Assembly: GCF_010731535.1 (NCBI RefSeq) | Contig: NZ_AP022581.1 | Span: 1,807,952 to 1,871,951 of the forward strand | Length of the DNA: 64,000 nt | Direction of reading: 5' to 3' | Source of the DNA: Mycobacterium lacus | GTDB taxonomy: Bacteria > Actinomycetota > Actinomycetes > Mycobacteriales > Mycobacteriaceae | Part shown: positions 27,014-35,108 of the stretch, piece by piece | How the letters are laid out: every line of letters starts with the position of its first letter | How positions within the stretch are numbered: the stretch's first letter is position 1 | The notes under the pieces: generated by a model | Seen by the model: the letters and a program-made list of their open reading frames with translations, nothing else | Told to the model about the DNA's origin: nothing | The model's database searches: none | Made by a program: the position numbers and the translations under genes

Positions 27014-27757
27014 TCAGCGCGTCCAGGCTGGTGAGTCCGCGGCGGCGCGCAATGCTGAGACGATGCGCTGCTGCTTTTCCGAAAATCGCTCGGTGGGTGT
27101 CGGCACCGAGATGGCGACCACGCTATCGCCGGCGGCCCGCCGCGCGATGGCGGCGGCCGAGATCCCTGCCGTGTGTTCGTCGCGGTCGAATGCGATTCCG
27201 GTACGCCGGATCTCGCCGATTTCGCGGCGCAGCCCAGCGGCGACCTTCGGGGCGAATCGGGACAGCGCGGCCTCGGCGGAGGCGTCGTCAAGAGCTGCCA
27301 GGGCTGCTTTCCCGTTGGCGGTCCCGGCCAACGGGAACCGGACCCCGACGGCCGAGACCGCCCGGAGTCGGTGCGACGATTCGATCTGGTCGATGAACAA
27401 CATGCGCTGGCCACGCAGGATCGACAGGTCGACTGTCTCGCCGGTGGCGCGCGCCACCCGCTCGATGGTCGGCCGGAATATTGCCGAAATGTGCGCTCCA
27501 GTGGCGCTGCCGAATCCCAGCAGGCGCTCACCGAGCGAGAAGCGGCCGTGCGAGTCGACGCTGGCCAGTCCGACTTCGACCAGGCCGACCAGCAAGCGGC
27601 GAGTGGTCGACTTGGCGAGCCCCAACCGCTCGCCGAGGTCGACGAGGCGCAATTGTCCCGGTTCGGCGGCAATCTCGTCGAGCGCGGCGGCGGCGCGGCG
27701 CAGCACCTGGATGCCCTCGTCGCGATTGGCCGGCGAATTTCGTTCCGTGCGCGCCAC
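27014..27757 (-). CDS. IclR-family transcriptional regulator (Rv1773c-like)
   Basis: About 247 residues from GTG 27757, close to the 248 of H37Rv Rv1773c as remembered. A longer in-frame start at 27802 would run across the palindrome described next. The N-terminal winged helix reads VLRRAAAALDEIAAEPGQLR, then DLGERLGLAKSTTRRLLVGL. The IclR effector domain follows (VDLSILRGQRMLFIDQIESS, then FPLAGTANGKAALAAL and RTGIAFDRDEHTAGISAAAI). Divergent from the BBE-type oxidoreductase, it is the likely local regulator of that gene and the DAPG-hydrolase-like gene. Confidence 0.87.
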   Translation of the reverse strand: MARTERNSPANRDEGIQVLRRAAAALDEIAAEPGQLRLVDLGERLGLAKSTTRRLLVGLVEVGLASVDSHGRFSLGERLLGFGSATGAHISAIFRPTIERVARATGETVDLSILRGQRMLFIDQIESSHRLRAVSAVGVRFPLAGTANGKAALAALDDASAEAALSRFAPKVAAGLRREIGEIRRTGIAFDRDEHTAGISAAAIARRAAGDSVVAISVPTPTERFSEKQQRIVSALRAAADSPAWTR

Positions 27758-27760
27758 TCC

Positions 27761-27774
27761 TCCACTATAGTGGA
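27761..27774. promoter_or_regulatory. Perfect palindrome, probable IclR operator
   Basis: TCCACTATAGTGGA is a perfect 14-bp inverted repeat in the short divergent gap, 3 bases upstream of the regulator start. It is in the right place for autoregulation and control of the operon starting at 27824. Confidence 0.7.
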
Positions 27775-27786
27775 CCGCATTATGGA

Positions 27787-27796
27787 TTCCTAGGAA
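27787..27796. promoter_or_regulatory. Second palindrome in the IclR divergent region
   Basis: TTCCTAGGAA is a perfect 10-bp inverted repeat, extended by GG...CC on both sides (GGATTCCTAGGAACC). It lies 27 bases before the oxidoreductase start, possibly a second half of the operator. Confidence 0.5.
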
Positions 27797-27823
27797 CCGC
27801 AATACGGATCGAAGGAGACCTCG

Positions 27824-29164
27824 ATGGGCGCGCTACCGGCCGGGCGGCACTACTTCCGCGGCGACGACGGGTACGAAGCCGCACGCCGGGGAACTGTTTG
27901 GCATCAACGAGTGCCCGAGCGCTACCCCGAGGTGATTGTGCAGGCCCTCGATGCCCACGACATCATCGCGGGCATCCGCTATGCCAAGGCCAACGGCCAT
28001 CGGGTCAGCATCGTCTCGGGTGGACACAGCTTCGCGGCCAGCCATCTCCGCGACGGCGCCATGCTACTCGACGTGAGCCGACTCGATCACGTCACCATCG
28101 ACGCCGGCAAGCGCCTCGCGGTCGTCGGTCCGGGCAAGGGCGGTAGCCTGCTCATGGCCGACCTGGAGGCGCAGGGCCTATTCTTCCCAGGCGGCCACTG
28201 CAAAGGTGTGTGTGTCGGCGGCTATCTGCTACAGGGCGGGTATGGCTGGAACAGCCGGGTCCTTGGCCCGGCATGCGAGAGTGTCGTCGGCCTGGACGTC
28301 ATCACCGCCGACGGTGAGCAGATCCATTGCGATGCAGACAATCACGCCGACCTGTATTGGGCGGCGCGCGGCGCCGGCCCGGGCTTTTTCGGCGTGGTCA
28401 CCGCCTTTTACCTGACGCTGTATCCGCGCCCGGCCGTCTGTGGCACCAGCGTGTACGTCTACCCATTCGAGCTGGCCGACGAGGTCTACACCTGGGCCCG
28501 CAGCGTCAGCGCCGAGGTGGACCGTCGCGTCGAGATGCAGATGCTGGCGACCCGCAGCGTCCCGGAGATGGGCCTCGACATCCCGGCCATCGTGTGCGCG
28601 TCGCCGGCGTTCGCCGACACCGAAAAGGAAGCCCAAGAAGCCCTGGCCATCTTCGACACGTGCCCGGTCGTCGACCGGGCGATCGTCAAGAACCCCTACA
28701 TGCCAACCGATTTGCCCGCCTGGTATGAGGTCGTGATGACTCACTACCGCAGTGACCACCGCTACACGGCGGACAACATGTGGACATCGGCATCGGCTGA
28801 GGCGCTGCTGCCGGGCATCCGGACGATCCTCGACACGATGCCGCCGCACCCGTCGCACTTCCTATGGCTGAATTGGGGACCGTCGCCGACCCGCCAAGAC
28901 ATGGCCTACAGCATCGAAGACGAGATCTACCTGGCGCTCTATGGTTCGTGGCAGGACGCCGGCGACGACGACAAGTACGGCGACTGGGCGCGATCCAACA
29001 TGGCCGCCATGTCCCACCTGGCCACCGGCATCCAACTTGCCGACGAGAACCTCGGCGCCCGTCCGGCCCGGTTCGCCACCGACGAAGCCATGGCCAGGCT
29101 GGACCGGGTACGCGCCCAATATGACCCTGACGGCCTCTTCAACAGTTGGATGGGGCGAATCTGA
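27824..29164 (+). CDS. BBE-type FAD-linked oxidoreductase, probable bicovalent flavin (Rv1774-like)
   Basis: A 446-residue flavoenzyme, the same length as H37Rv Rv1774 from memory. FAD_binding_4 domain: RVSIVSGGHSFAASHLRDGA, with the His that can attach to the flavin 8-alpha carbon. The partner Cys lies in GGHCKGVCVGGYLLQGGYGW. The pattern His plus Cys is that of bicovalent FAD enzymes. The BBE domain at the C terminus has RVRAQYDPDGLFNSWMG. Start ATG 27824 follows GAAGGAGAC. These enzymes oxidise sugars, alkaloids or aromatic alcohols; the substrate is unknown. The next gene's ATG shares one base with the stop (TGATG). Confidence 0.87.
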   Translation: MGALPAGRHYFRGDDGYEAARRGTVWHQRVPERYPEVIVQALDAHDIIAGIRYAKANGHRVSIVSGGHSFAASHLRDGAMLLDVSRLDHVTIDAGKRLAVVGPGKGGSLLMADLEAQGLFFPGGHCKGVCVGGYLLQGGYGWNSRVLGPACESVVGLDVITADGEQIHCDADNHADLYWAARGAGPGFFGVVTAFYLTLYPRPAVCGTSVYVYPFELADEVYTWARSVSAEVDRRVEMQMLATRSVPEMGLDIPAIVCASPAFADTEKEAQEALAIFDTCPVVDRAIVKNPYMPTDLPAWYEVVMTHYRSDHRYTADNMWTSASAEALLPGIRTILDTMPPHPSHFLWLNWGPSPTRQDMAYSIEDEIYLALYGSWQDAGDDDKYGDWARSNMAAMSHLATGIQLADENLGARPARFATDEAMARLDRVRAQYDPDGLFNSWMGRI

Positions 29165-29973
29165 TGGCCAGCGAGCTCTACCTCGGCTACCGCAACCACG
29201 ATGCGAATACGCCGTTCGGCAAGTTCTTCAGGCCCGAGATGGCCCCGCTCCCACAGCATGTCGTCGAGGCCTTGCACCATGGTCCGCAGGGCGGGATGGC
29301 ATTGTTGGCATTCGAGGACGTCACGAGCATCGCCGATGACGGGTACCAGCCGACGGAGAACGGCTACGGGGTTCTCGACGACGGCAGCATGCAAGTATCC
29401 GTGCGCACCGACATGCCCGGGGTCACCCCCCGGATGTGGTCATGGTGGTTCGGCTGGCACGGCAGCGATACCCGCCGTTACAAGCTGTGGCACCCGCGAG
29501 CCCACCTGTCCGCCGCTTGGAAAGACGGCGGTGATGCGGGTCGCCGGGGCGCCGAGCGTTACATCGGCCGCTGCTCGATGATCAACGAGTACATCGGATC
29601 GACAAAGCTGCGCGCCGCAATCCAATTCGTCTCGCCGACGACCATGGGCCTGCCTGCCGACAGCGACGAAGCGGTGTCGATCTGTGCGCGGTTAGGCTCC
29701 GGTGATGTCCCGGTCGACGCGGGCTGGTTCGTCCATCAGGTCCGTTCCATAACAGGTGGAACAGAGATGCGGTCACGTTTCTGGATGGGCGGGCCGCACA
29801 TCGCGGTGCGCAACGCCCCTGGCGTCGCGTCCAAGGCGGTGCGTCCCATCGCGACGAAGGTCCTTGGCGTCTCGGAAGCCACGGCTCGCAATCTGCTGGT
29901 GCATTGCGCGCAGGAGATGAATCACCTGGCCGGATTCTTGCCCGAGCTATATGACGCATTCGGCGACGAGTAA
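29164..29973 (+). CDS. DAPG-hydrolase (PhlG)-like protein (Rv1775-like)
   Basis: A 269-residue protein starting MASELYLGYRNHDANTPFGK. The segment MWSWWFGWHGSDTRRYKLWH is the hallmark of the 2,4-diacetylphloroglucinol / phloretin hydrolase (PhlG) family, whose members cleave carbon-carbon bonds of acylated phloroglucinols with a zinc site. A conserved His (RNLLVHCAQEMNHLAGFLPE) lies near the C terminus. It is translationally coupled to the flavoenzyme, so both probably act on the same aromatic ketone-like substrate under IclR control. Length and position match Rv1775. Confidence 0.8.
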   Translation: MASELYLGYRNHDANTPFGKFFRPEMAPLPQHVVEALHHGPQGGMALLAFEDVTSIADDGYQPTENGYGVLDDGSMQVSVRTDMPGVTPRMWSWWFGWHGSDTRRYKLWHPRAHLSAAWKDGGDAGRRGAERYIGRCSMINEYIGSTKLRAAIQFVSPTTMGLPADSDEAVSICARLGSGDVPVDAGWFVHQVRSITGGTEMRSRFWMGGPHIAVRNAPGVASKAVRPIATKVLGVSEATARNLLVHCAQEMNHLAGFLPELYDAFGDE

Positions 29974-30046
29974 ACGGCCAAGCCCTGCTCGGTGAATGCG
30001 GGCGCAACAAATCGTTGGACCAGTTGGCATTCGGCTTCGCTACGAG

Positions 30047-30444
30047 AACCCAAGCTGCTCGGAGCATTCATCGAGGAGACCCTGGGCTACGAGGCGCCGT
30101 TCCGGCGGCACTACCGGCACGTGGCGAACGACACCACCTTGGGTGGCGTCGATCTGCCGGCTGACTCACACCCGCTGCTTATATGGGGCGCCGCCAACCG
30201 CGATCCCGCCCATTTCGAGGCGCCCGGCGAGTTCTGCCTCGACCGCGCCGAAGCCAAGGGCCACATGAGTTTTGGTCATGGGGCGCACTTCTTTGTCGAC
30301 GCGGCGCTGGCGCGCTTGGAGGCCCCGATCGAATTGCCCATGCTGCTCGATCGCACCTCAGTGATCGAGGCGGCCAACGTCGGGCAGTGGTTGCCCAGCA
30401 TCCTGGTGTGTCGCCTCGAACGTCTTGAGTTGGCAGTCCGATAG
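30047..30444 (+). pseudogene. Cytochrome P450 (cyp144-type) C-terminal relic; heme Cys and ExxR Arg lost
   Basis: This open frame holds only about the last third of a P450 (LLGAFIEETLGYEAPFRRHY, then DLPADSHPLLIWGAANRDPA and FEAPGEFCLDRAEAKGHMSF). The K-helix ExxR motif reads ETLG instead of ETLR. The heme loop FGxGxHxCxG reads FGHGAHFFVDAALARLE, with Phe in place of the axial Cys. The end is SILVCRLERLELAVR. About 290 upstream codons are absent. In H37Rv, cyp144 (Rv1777) lies at this point, preceded by Rv1776c, which is missing here. It cannot encode a working P450. Confidence 0.8.
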
Positions 30445-30479
30445 CGGCGCCGTTCGCCGGCCGGCACCGCCGGAGGATC

Positions 30480-31187
30480 TCAGCGTGCCTGCAACCTGTC
30501 CAACGCATCCAGGACCGCGGCGCTGATGGCGTGGGCGCCAAAGACGCCGCCCTGCATGGTGATCATCTTCAGTGCGGCCAGATAGTTCGTGTAGTCAGTG
30601 GCACCGGAGCAATCGGATACCAGAAGGCATTCGTACCCGCGGTCGTTGGCCTCGCGGAGCGTGGTGTGGACGCACACGTCGGTGGTGATCCCGGTGAAGA
30701 TCAGGTGGGTGATCTCGTTGGCCTTCAGGATCAGGTCGAGGTCGGTCGCGTAGAAGCCACCCTTGCCCGGCTTGTCGACCACGGATTCGCCCGGCAGCGG
30801 TGCCATTTCCGGAACGATTTCCCACCCAGGTTCGCCGCGAACGAGGATGCGTCCGCATGGTCCCAGCGAGCCGATCTCCGCGCCGATCCGTGCCGATCGC
30901 CACCTCTTGTTGGGCGGCAGGTCGCTGAGGTCGGGGCGGTGGCCCTCTCGCGTGTGCACGATGAACAGCCCCACCTCGCGCGCGGCCTGCAGCACCTTTT
31001 GCGCTGGACCCAACGGCGCACGGGTCAACGACAGGTCGTAGCCCATGGTGTCGACGTAGCCGCCCTCGCCCACGAAGTCGACCTGCCAGTCGATGTTGAT
31101 CAGCGCCGTTCTGTCGAGTGGAATATCGCCGTCGAACGGCCAGACATACGGGGTGGCGTCAACGGTAACGCGATTGGCGGTGTTCAT
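30480..31187 (-). CDS. Isochorismatase-family cysteine hydrolase (biuret/ureidoacrylate hydrolase-like)
   Basis: A 235-residue cysteine hydrolase. The triad is visible: Asp in [12 protein letters not shown], Lys in [16 protein letters not shown], and Cys in [20 protein letters not shown]. The lid and metal-like residues (HTREGH) are those of the amidohydrolase-type branch (biuret hydrolase, RutB) rather than true isochorismatase. The product is probably an amide or ureido acid hydrolase. I do not recall an H37Rv counterpart between cyp144 and Rv1778c. Start ATG 31187. Confidence 0.82.
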   Translation of the reverse strand: MNTANRVTVDATPYVWPFDGDIPLDRTALINIDWQVDFVGEGGYVDTMGYDLSLTRAPLGPAQKVLQAAREVGLFIVHTREGHRPDLSDLPPNKRWRSARIGAEIGSLGPCGRILVRGEPGWEIVPEMAPLPGESVVDKPGKGGFYATDLDLILKANEITHLIFTGITTDVCVHTTLREANDRGYECLLVSDCSGATDYTNYLAALKMITMQGGVFGAHAISAAVLDALDRLQAR

Positions 31188-31288
31188 CGGCGGACCAGCA
31201 CGGTGAATGTGGTTGCTGCGCTGAGCATTGTGCGGACGGCCCCGTCAAAGACGCAGGCGCTAAACTGTTTCCACAACATCGTGGTGCT

Positions 31289-31738
31289 CTACCCGGCCAG
31301 CGAAATCGGGTGGCTAGGGCCGACCACGACAAAGGCCTCGACTGCGGTGGCCTGCTCGAAACCCTCTACCTCCACCCGCCATTCGTAGATTCCAGGTTCC
31401 AAGGGGATTCCGGCCGGAATGTTGAGGGTGAGTGGCATTCGTACCGAGGTGCCGTGTATTGCCCCGGGGAGACGGCCCGCCTCGGCGGCGGCTTCGAAGA
31501 GGAGTCGCTGCGGCCCTTGTGGCCCGGTCACGATCACCGGATCGCCATCGGTGGTCAGCAATTGGCATGTCAACTTGTGCTGTTCGTTGGTCTCATCCCA
31601 GTCGATATCGAGGAATAGCACCAAAGCGAAAGGGGGGGTGGGTGTTTGGCACTGCCGCCACCCCAGCCCGAGAGCATGGACCTTCCCCGATTGCGCGTCG
31701 GCTTGGGCTGCGTCCGCGAGAAACAGGCTGACCTTCAT
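31289..31738 (-). CDS. Conserved hypothetical protein, Rv1778c-like (149 aa)
   Basis: A 149-residue protein of beta-sandwich character (MKVSLFLADAAQADAQSGKV, then FALVLFLDIDWDETN and GIPLEPGIYEWRVEV). Length and place match Rv1778c. The pattern fits the DUF6941 type (no catalytic motif known). A 230-base gap separates it from the next minus-strand gene. Confidence 0.75.
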   Translation of the reverse strand: MKVSLFLADAAQADAQSGKVHALGLGWRQCQTPTPPFALVLFLDIDWDETNEQHKLTCQLLTTDGDPVIVTGPQGPQRLLFEAAAEAGRLPGAIHGTSVRMPLTLNIPAGIPLEPGIYEWRVEVEGFEQATAVEAFVVVGPSHPISLAG

Positions 31739-31968
31739 CGGGCCGCCGGCGCCTCGAGCGGTCTTCCGGTTGCCACCGCGAGATTGTGCCCTGCCATTGT
31801 CGCCGTCACAAACTCCACGCGATCCTTGTGTTGTTCCCGACCCAGCTCCACGAAAGGTCGGTCAGGGCCATGACCTCAAACTGGCTGCGACCGCCTTTTC
31901 CCGTCGGCAGGATAATACGCTCCGGCCGGGTGGACGACTCACCGAGTTTCAGCCATAGGGAGCAAGCG

Positions 31969-33786
31969 TTATTTTCCCGGCGGCAGTTGCCGCGGACCCT
32001 CGGGCGACCGCAGCTCACGCGGTCCGTCCCGCTTCATCAGCTCCGGCCGGCCGTCGCGGTCGGTCGATCCAACCGACAGGCCCGCCAGGTCTTTCGGAGG
32101 TACCCGATCCAGGGACGGATGCCCAGAGTTGCCGTCTAATTGGTGGTGGTTTCCCGTGTCGCCTTCCTGAGGGTCCTCGCGTGACGACTCGATCCGCTTG
32201 GTGGCAGCCGCGTCAGCAGCCGGGGATATGGCTGGCGGTTGCTCGCTGGCGTCGGAGCTCTCCGAATTGACCGTCACCTTGCGCGTGCGCTTGAACGAAA
32301 ACGCGATCTCCTCGACCTCTTCGAACACCTGACGCGCGGTGCGCAGCGGCTGAGTGGTGTTGTCGATGACCCGCGCGACGAACGGCGGCACCAACGGGCG
32401 AATCCAGCGGGCCGCTGCCTTGGTGGCATCCGGAATCAACGGGATCAGCGGGGTGCCGCGCTCCTCACGGGGTTGAACGGCGCCGCCCGGCTCGGCCTGT
32501 GCCGGCAGGTTCTCCGGGGTATCGGGGCGGGGATCCGGTGCCCCAGCAGGCAATTGGGCTACTGCTCGGCTGGCAGCCTCCGCTTCGGCTGCAATCGGCA
32601 GGTACATGTCTTCCTCCACTGGCTCGAAGGTACGCTCCGCCGAAGCGCGCACAGGTGCCTCGAGCGCTTCGACGACTCGACGGCGTTGCTGCTCGCGGTC
32701 GATCTCGGCCTGGGCCTCAATGGCAAGGCGGGTCTGGGTGAGTTGATGTTCGGCCCACATGATTTCGGCGGCGCGGCGCACCTCGGCCCGCTTGATCGCG
32801 ATCGCGGTGTCGGCCTCGAGCTCGGCGCGCTCGCGCTGTGCACGTGCGGCCGCGTGGCGATCGTGAGTCGTCTCACCGCGCCATAGCCGCAGAATCAGCG
32901 GCAGCAGGTACAACAGCACGAAAAACGCGACGGTCAGCGCCCGCAGGACCAGGGCGCCGGCGCTGGCCCAGGTCAGGTCGTTCATCGCGACCCAGCGCGC
33001 GCCCAGGCCCCGGCCCGCATCCGCAACCACGGCGTGGCGTGCCTCGGCAAGTGCCTGCTCGTCGCGCGCAAGCTTGGCATCCAGGTCGGGTGCTTGGCGC
33101 TCACGAGCCGCTAAAGCGTTGTCCAGCTCACGCTGCGCATCGCCGAGAAGCTGATTTGCCGTTCGTGTTTCGGGCCCTTGACCGGCAACACCGGTGATCC
33201 GGGTCTGCGGGCAGGCTGGCGTGGGATGGTATTCGCAGCGTGCGACAACCAGGGCGTTGTCCAGATGCCCGCGAGCGTGTTCGACCGCGTTGTCGAGCGC
33301 AACGCGCACCTCGCGCGTTGCAACGAGCGCGGCCGACGCTTGCGCGACGGCCGGCGCCGAATCGGCGTTGCGCAGGGCTCGCTCGTCGAGACGGTGATCG
33401 ATCGAGCCGGAAAACATGACGAGCGCCGCCAGCTCGCCGACGACGACGCCGATGGCAACGGCGACCGCCGCGCGTCCCGCAATACCGGGCCGACCCCGGG
33501 CGGGGCCGCTGGCGACGCCACGAGTCACCGCGCCCACCAGCAGACCGAAGACCAGAGTCAGCGCGACGACGCCCCATATTGGCACGCGCGCCGACTCGCC
33601 CACGGCCAGGCTGGCGACCAGCCAGGCCAGCAGGGCCCCCAGCACGACAACCGCGCCGGCTACCGCGTGCGTCGACCGCTCGTGACGTTCACTGAGCTCG
33701 CGCCAGTGTCCGCCGCCGAGCCAGGTGAGCAGGCCCTCGATCCGTGGTACGGCCGAGCGCTGCTCAGGAATTTCGTGGGCGCACAT
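31969..33786 (-). CDS. DUF4407-type membrane protein with long coiled coil (Rv1779c-like)
   Basis: About 605 residues from ATG 33786. A longer in-frame start at 33873 exists, but 33786 gives a length near that of Rv1779c. Three N-terminal helices lie near residues 40-120 (AVVVLGALLAWLVASLAVG, VVALTLVFGLLVGAVTRGVA, AVAVAIGVVVGELAALVMF). A periplasmic-type segment with two Cys (VARCEYHPTPACP) follows, then a charged helix and a fourth helix (ALTVAFFVLLYLLPLILRL). A long Arg/Glu/Ala coiled coil (about 310-400) and a disordered charged tail complete it. This is the DUF4407 layout. The function is unknown. Confidence 0.8.
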   Translation of the reverse strand: MCAHEIPEQRSAVPRIEGLLTWLGGGHWRELSERHERSTHAVAGAVVVLGALLAWLVASLAVGESARVPIWGVVALTLVFGLLVGAVTRGVASGPARGRPGIAGRAAVAVAIGVVVGELAALVMFSGSIDHRLDERALRNADSAPAVAQASAALVATREVRVALDNAVEHARGHLDNALVVARCEYHPTPACPQTRITGVAGQGPETRTANQLLGDAQRELDNALAARERQAPDLDAKLARDEQALAEARHAVVADAGRGLGARWVAMNDLTWASAGALVLRALTVAFFVLLYLLPLILRLWRGETTHDRHAAARAQRERAELEADTAIAIKRAEVRRAAEIMWAEHQLTQTRLAIEAQAEIDREQQRRRVVEALEAPVRASAERTFEPVEEDMYLPIAAEAEAASRAVAQLPAGAPDPRPDTPENLPAQAEPGGAVQPREERGTPLIPLIPDATKAAARWIRPLVPPFVARVIDNTTQPLRTARQVFEEVEEIAFSFKRTRKVTVNSESSDASEQPPAISPAADAAATKRIESSREDPQEGDTGNHHQLDGNSGHPSLDRVPPKDLAGLSVGSTDRDGRPELMKRDGPRELRSPEGPRQLPPGK

Positions 33787-34030
33787 GAGACTCCAAACAC
33801 CTCCAATGCTCCAAGCCTGGCAGGCCGCCGCCCGACACACCGAATCGAAGAGGCCGCTTGTGGTGTGGTTCACAACCCGACTCAGTTGCGGCAGAGCGCA
33901 CTGCCCGGGTTACCGCGCCCGTTGGCCGCCCGGCTCCCCGGCCGTATCTGGGCCGTATCTGGCGCGAAATTCCCGCGACGCGAGCGGATCAGCGGCCGTT
34001 ATGCCGGGTTACGTGAGACGGTATAAGCCT

Positions 34031-34594
34031 ATGCAACATCACGACTACCTCACCTACGAAGACTTCGGCCGGAGATTCTTCGAAGTCGCCGTCACCCCGG
34101 ACCGTGTCGCCGCCGCATTCGCCGCTATTGCGGGCAGCGAGTTCGCAATGGAACCGATCGCGCAGGGTCCGGGCGGGATCGCCAAGGTCAGCGCGAATGT
34201 CAAGATCAAAGAGCCTCGGGTCACGCGAAAGCTGGGGGACCTCATCACGTTTGTGATTCACATTCCGCTGTCGATTGACCTGCTTCTCGACCTTCGCCTC
34301 GACAAACAGCGTTTCGTGGTTGCCGGCGACATAGCGTTGCGCGCGACGGCACGTGCCGCCGAGCCGTTGCTGTTGATCGTCGACGTCGCGAAACCGCGGC
34401 CTTCCGATATCACCGTCAATGTGTCGTCCACATCCATCCGCGGCGAGGTGTTACGCATCCTTGCCGGGGTTGACGGCGAGATCCGGCGATTCATCGCCCA
34501 GTACGTCGCCGACGAAATCGATTCGCCCCAATCCCAAGCCGCGCAGGTCATCGACGTCGCCGAACAATTGGATTCCACCTGGACCGGCCCGTGA
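34031..34594 (+). CDS. Conserved hypothetical protein, Rv1780-like (187 aa)
   Basis: A 187-residue protein starting MQHHDYLTYEDFGRRFFEVA at ATG 34031, the same length as Rv1780 from memory. It has a lipid-binding/START-like look: an N-terminal helix, then strands (AKVSANVKIKEPRVTRKLGD, LITFVIHIPLSIDLLLDLRL). Near the end it reads VNVSSTSIRGEVLRILAGVD. No catalytic motif. A much longer open frame upstream (from 33725) is the antisense of the DUF4407 gene and is not used. Confidence 0.75.
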   Translation: MQHHDYLTYEDFGRRFFEVAVTPDRVAAAFAAIAGSEFAMEPIAQGPGGIAKVSANVKIKEPRVTRKLGDLITFVIHIPLSIDLLLDLRLDKQRFVVAGDIALRATARAAEPLLLIVDVAKPRPSDITVNVSSTSIRGEVLRILAGVDGEIRRFIAQYVADEIDSPQSQAAQVIDVAEQLDSTWTGP

Positions 34595-34637
34595 TGTGGC
34601 CCCGAGGCCCATCGAGTAGAACACCGCCCGGACGCGC

Positions 34638-35108
34638 TTAGTCGGCGTCGCCTGGTCGCAACCGGTGCACCGGCAGGATCTCAATCGCATTGATGGTCAA
34701 CGCCCGGCAGCTGATCCGCCAGCCGGTGTCGGTCAACTCGTACCCGTCGTCGTAGCGCAGGTGCCAAACCGCATCGACCACCTCATCCGCGCGCTGAATC
34801 CAATGGTGCGCGATGCATGCGACGCGCCCCCGCGCGCTGGTTGGCTGTGGGCCCGCGTCGTAGACCTCACCGACGATCGCGTGCTCGGTACGCACGGCCT
34901 GGCCAACGGCGCCGACCGCGCTGGCGATGGCTTGCCGGCCCCGATGTGAAACGACCGGTTCGAGCGCCGCCGGCGGATCAGGCACCGTTAGCTGGGCTTT
35001 CGCAGTGAAAAGCGCTGCAACAGAATCGAATTGACGATTGTCGACGTAGACTGCATACCGGTGTACCAAGTCGCTGAGGGCGGCTCGGTCGGTCACTGAA
35101 AGGCTCAC
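34638..35108 (-). CDS. SnoaL-like (NTF2-fold) protein coupled to malQ
   Basis: A 156-residue SnoaL_4-type protein: DLVHRYAVYVDNRQFDSVAA, LFTAKAQLTVPDP, then RTEHAIVGEVYD and a WRISCRALTI strand. Start GTG 35108 overlaps the malQ stop by 4 bases (GTGA), so it is translated from the malQ message. NTF2-fold proteins act as ring-hydroxylase beta-like subunits, isomerases or small-molecule binders; the fold does not decide the role. No such gene lies next to malQ in H37Rv as I remember it. Confidence 0.8.
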   Translation of the reverse strand: MSLSVTDRAALSDLVHRYAVYVDNRQFDSVAALFTAKAQLTVPDPPAALEPVVSHRGRQAIASAVGAVGQAVRTEHAIVGEVYDAGPQPTSARGRVACIAHHWIQRADEVVDAVWHLRYDDGYELTDTGWRISCRALTINAIEILPVHRLRPGDAD

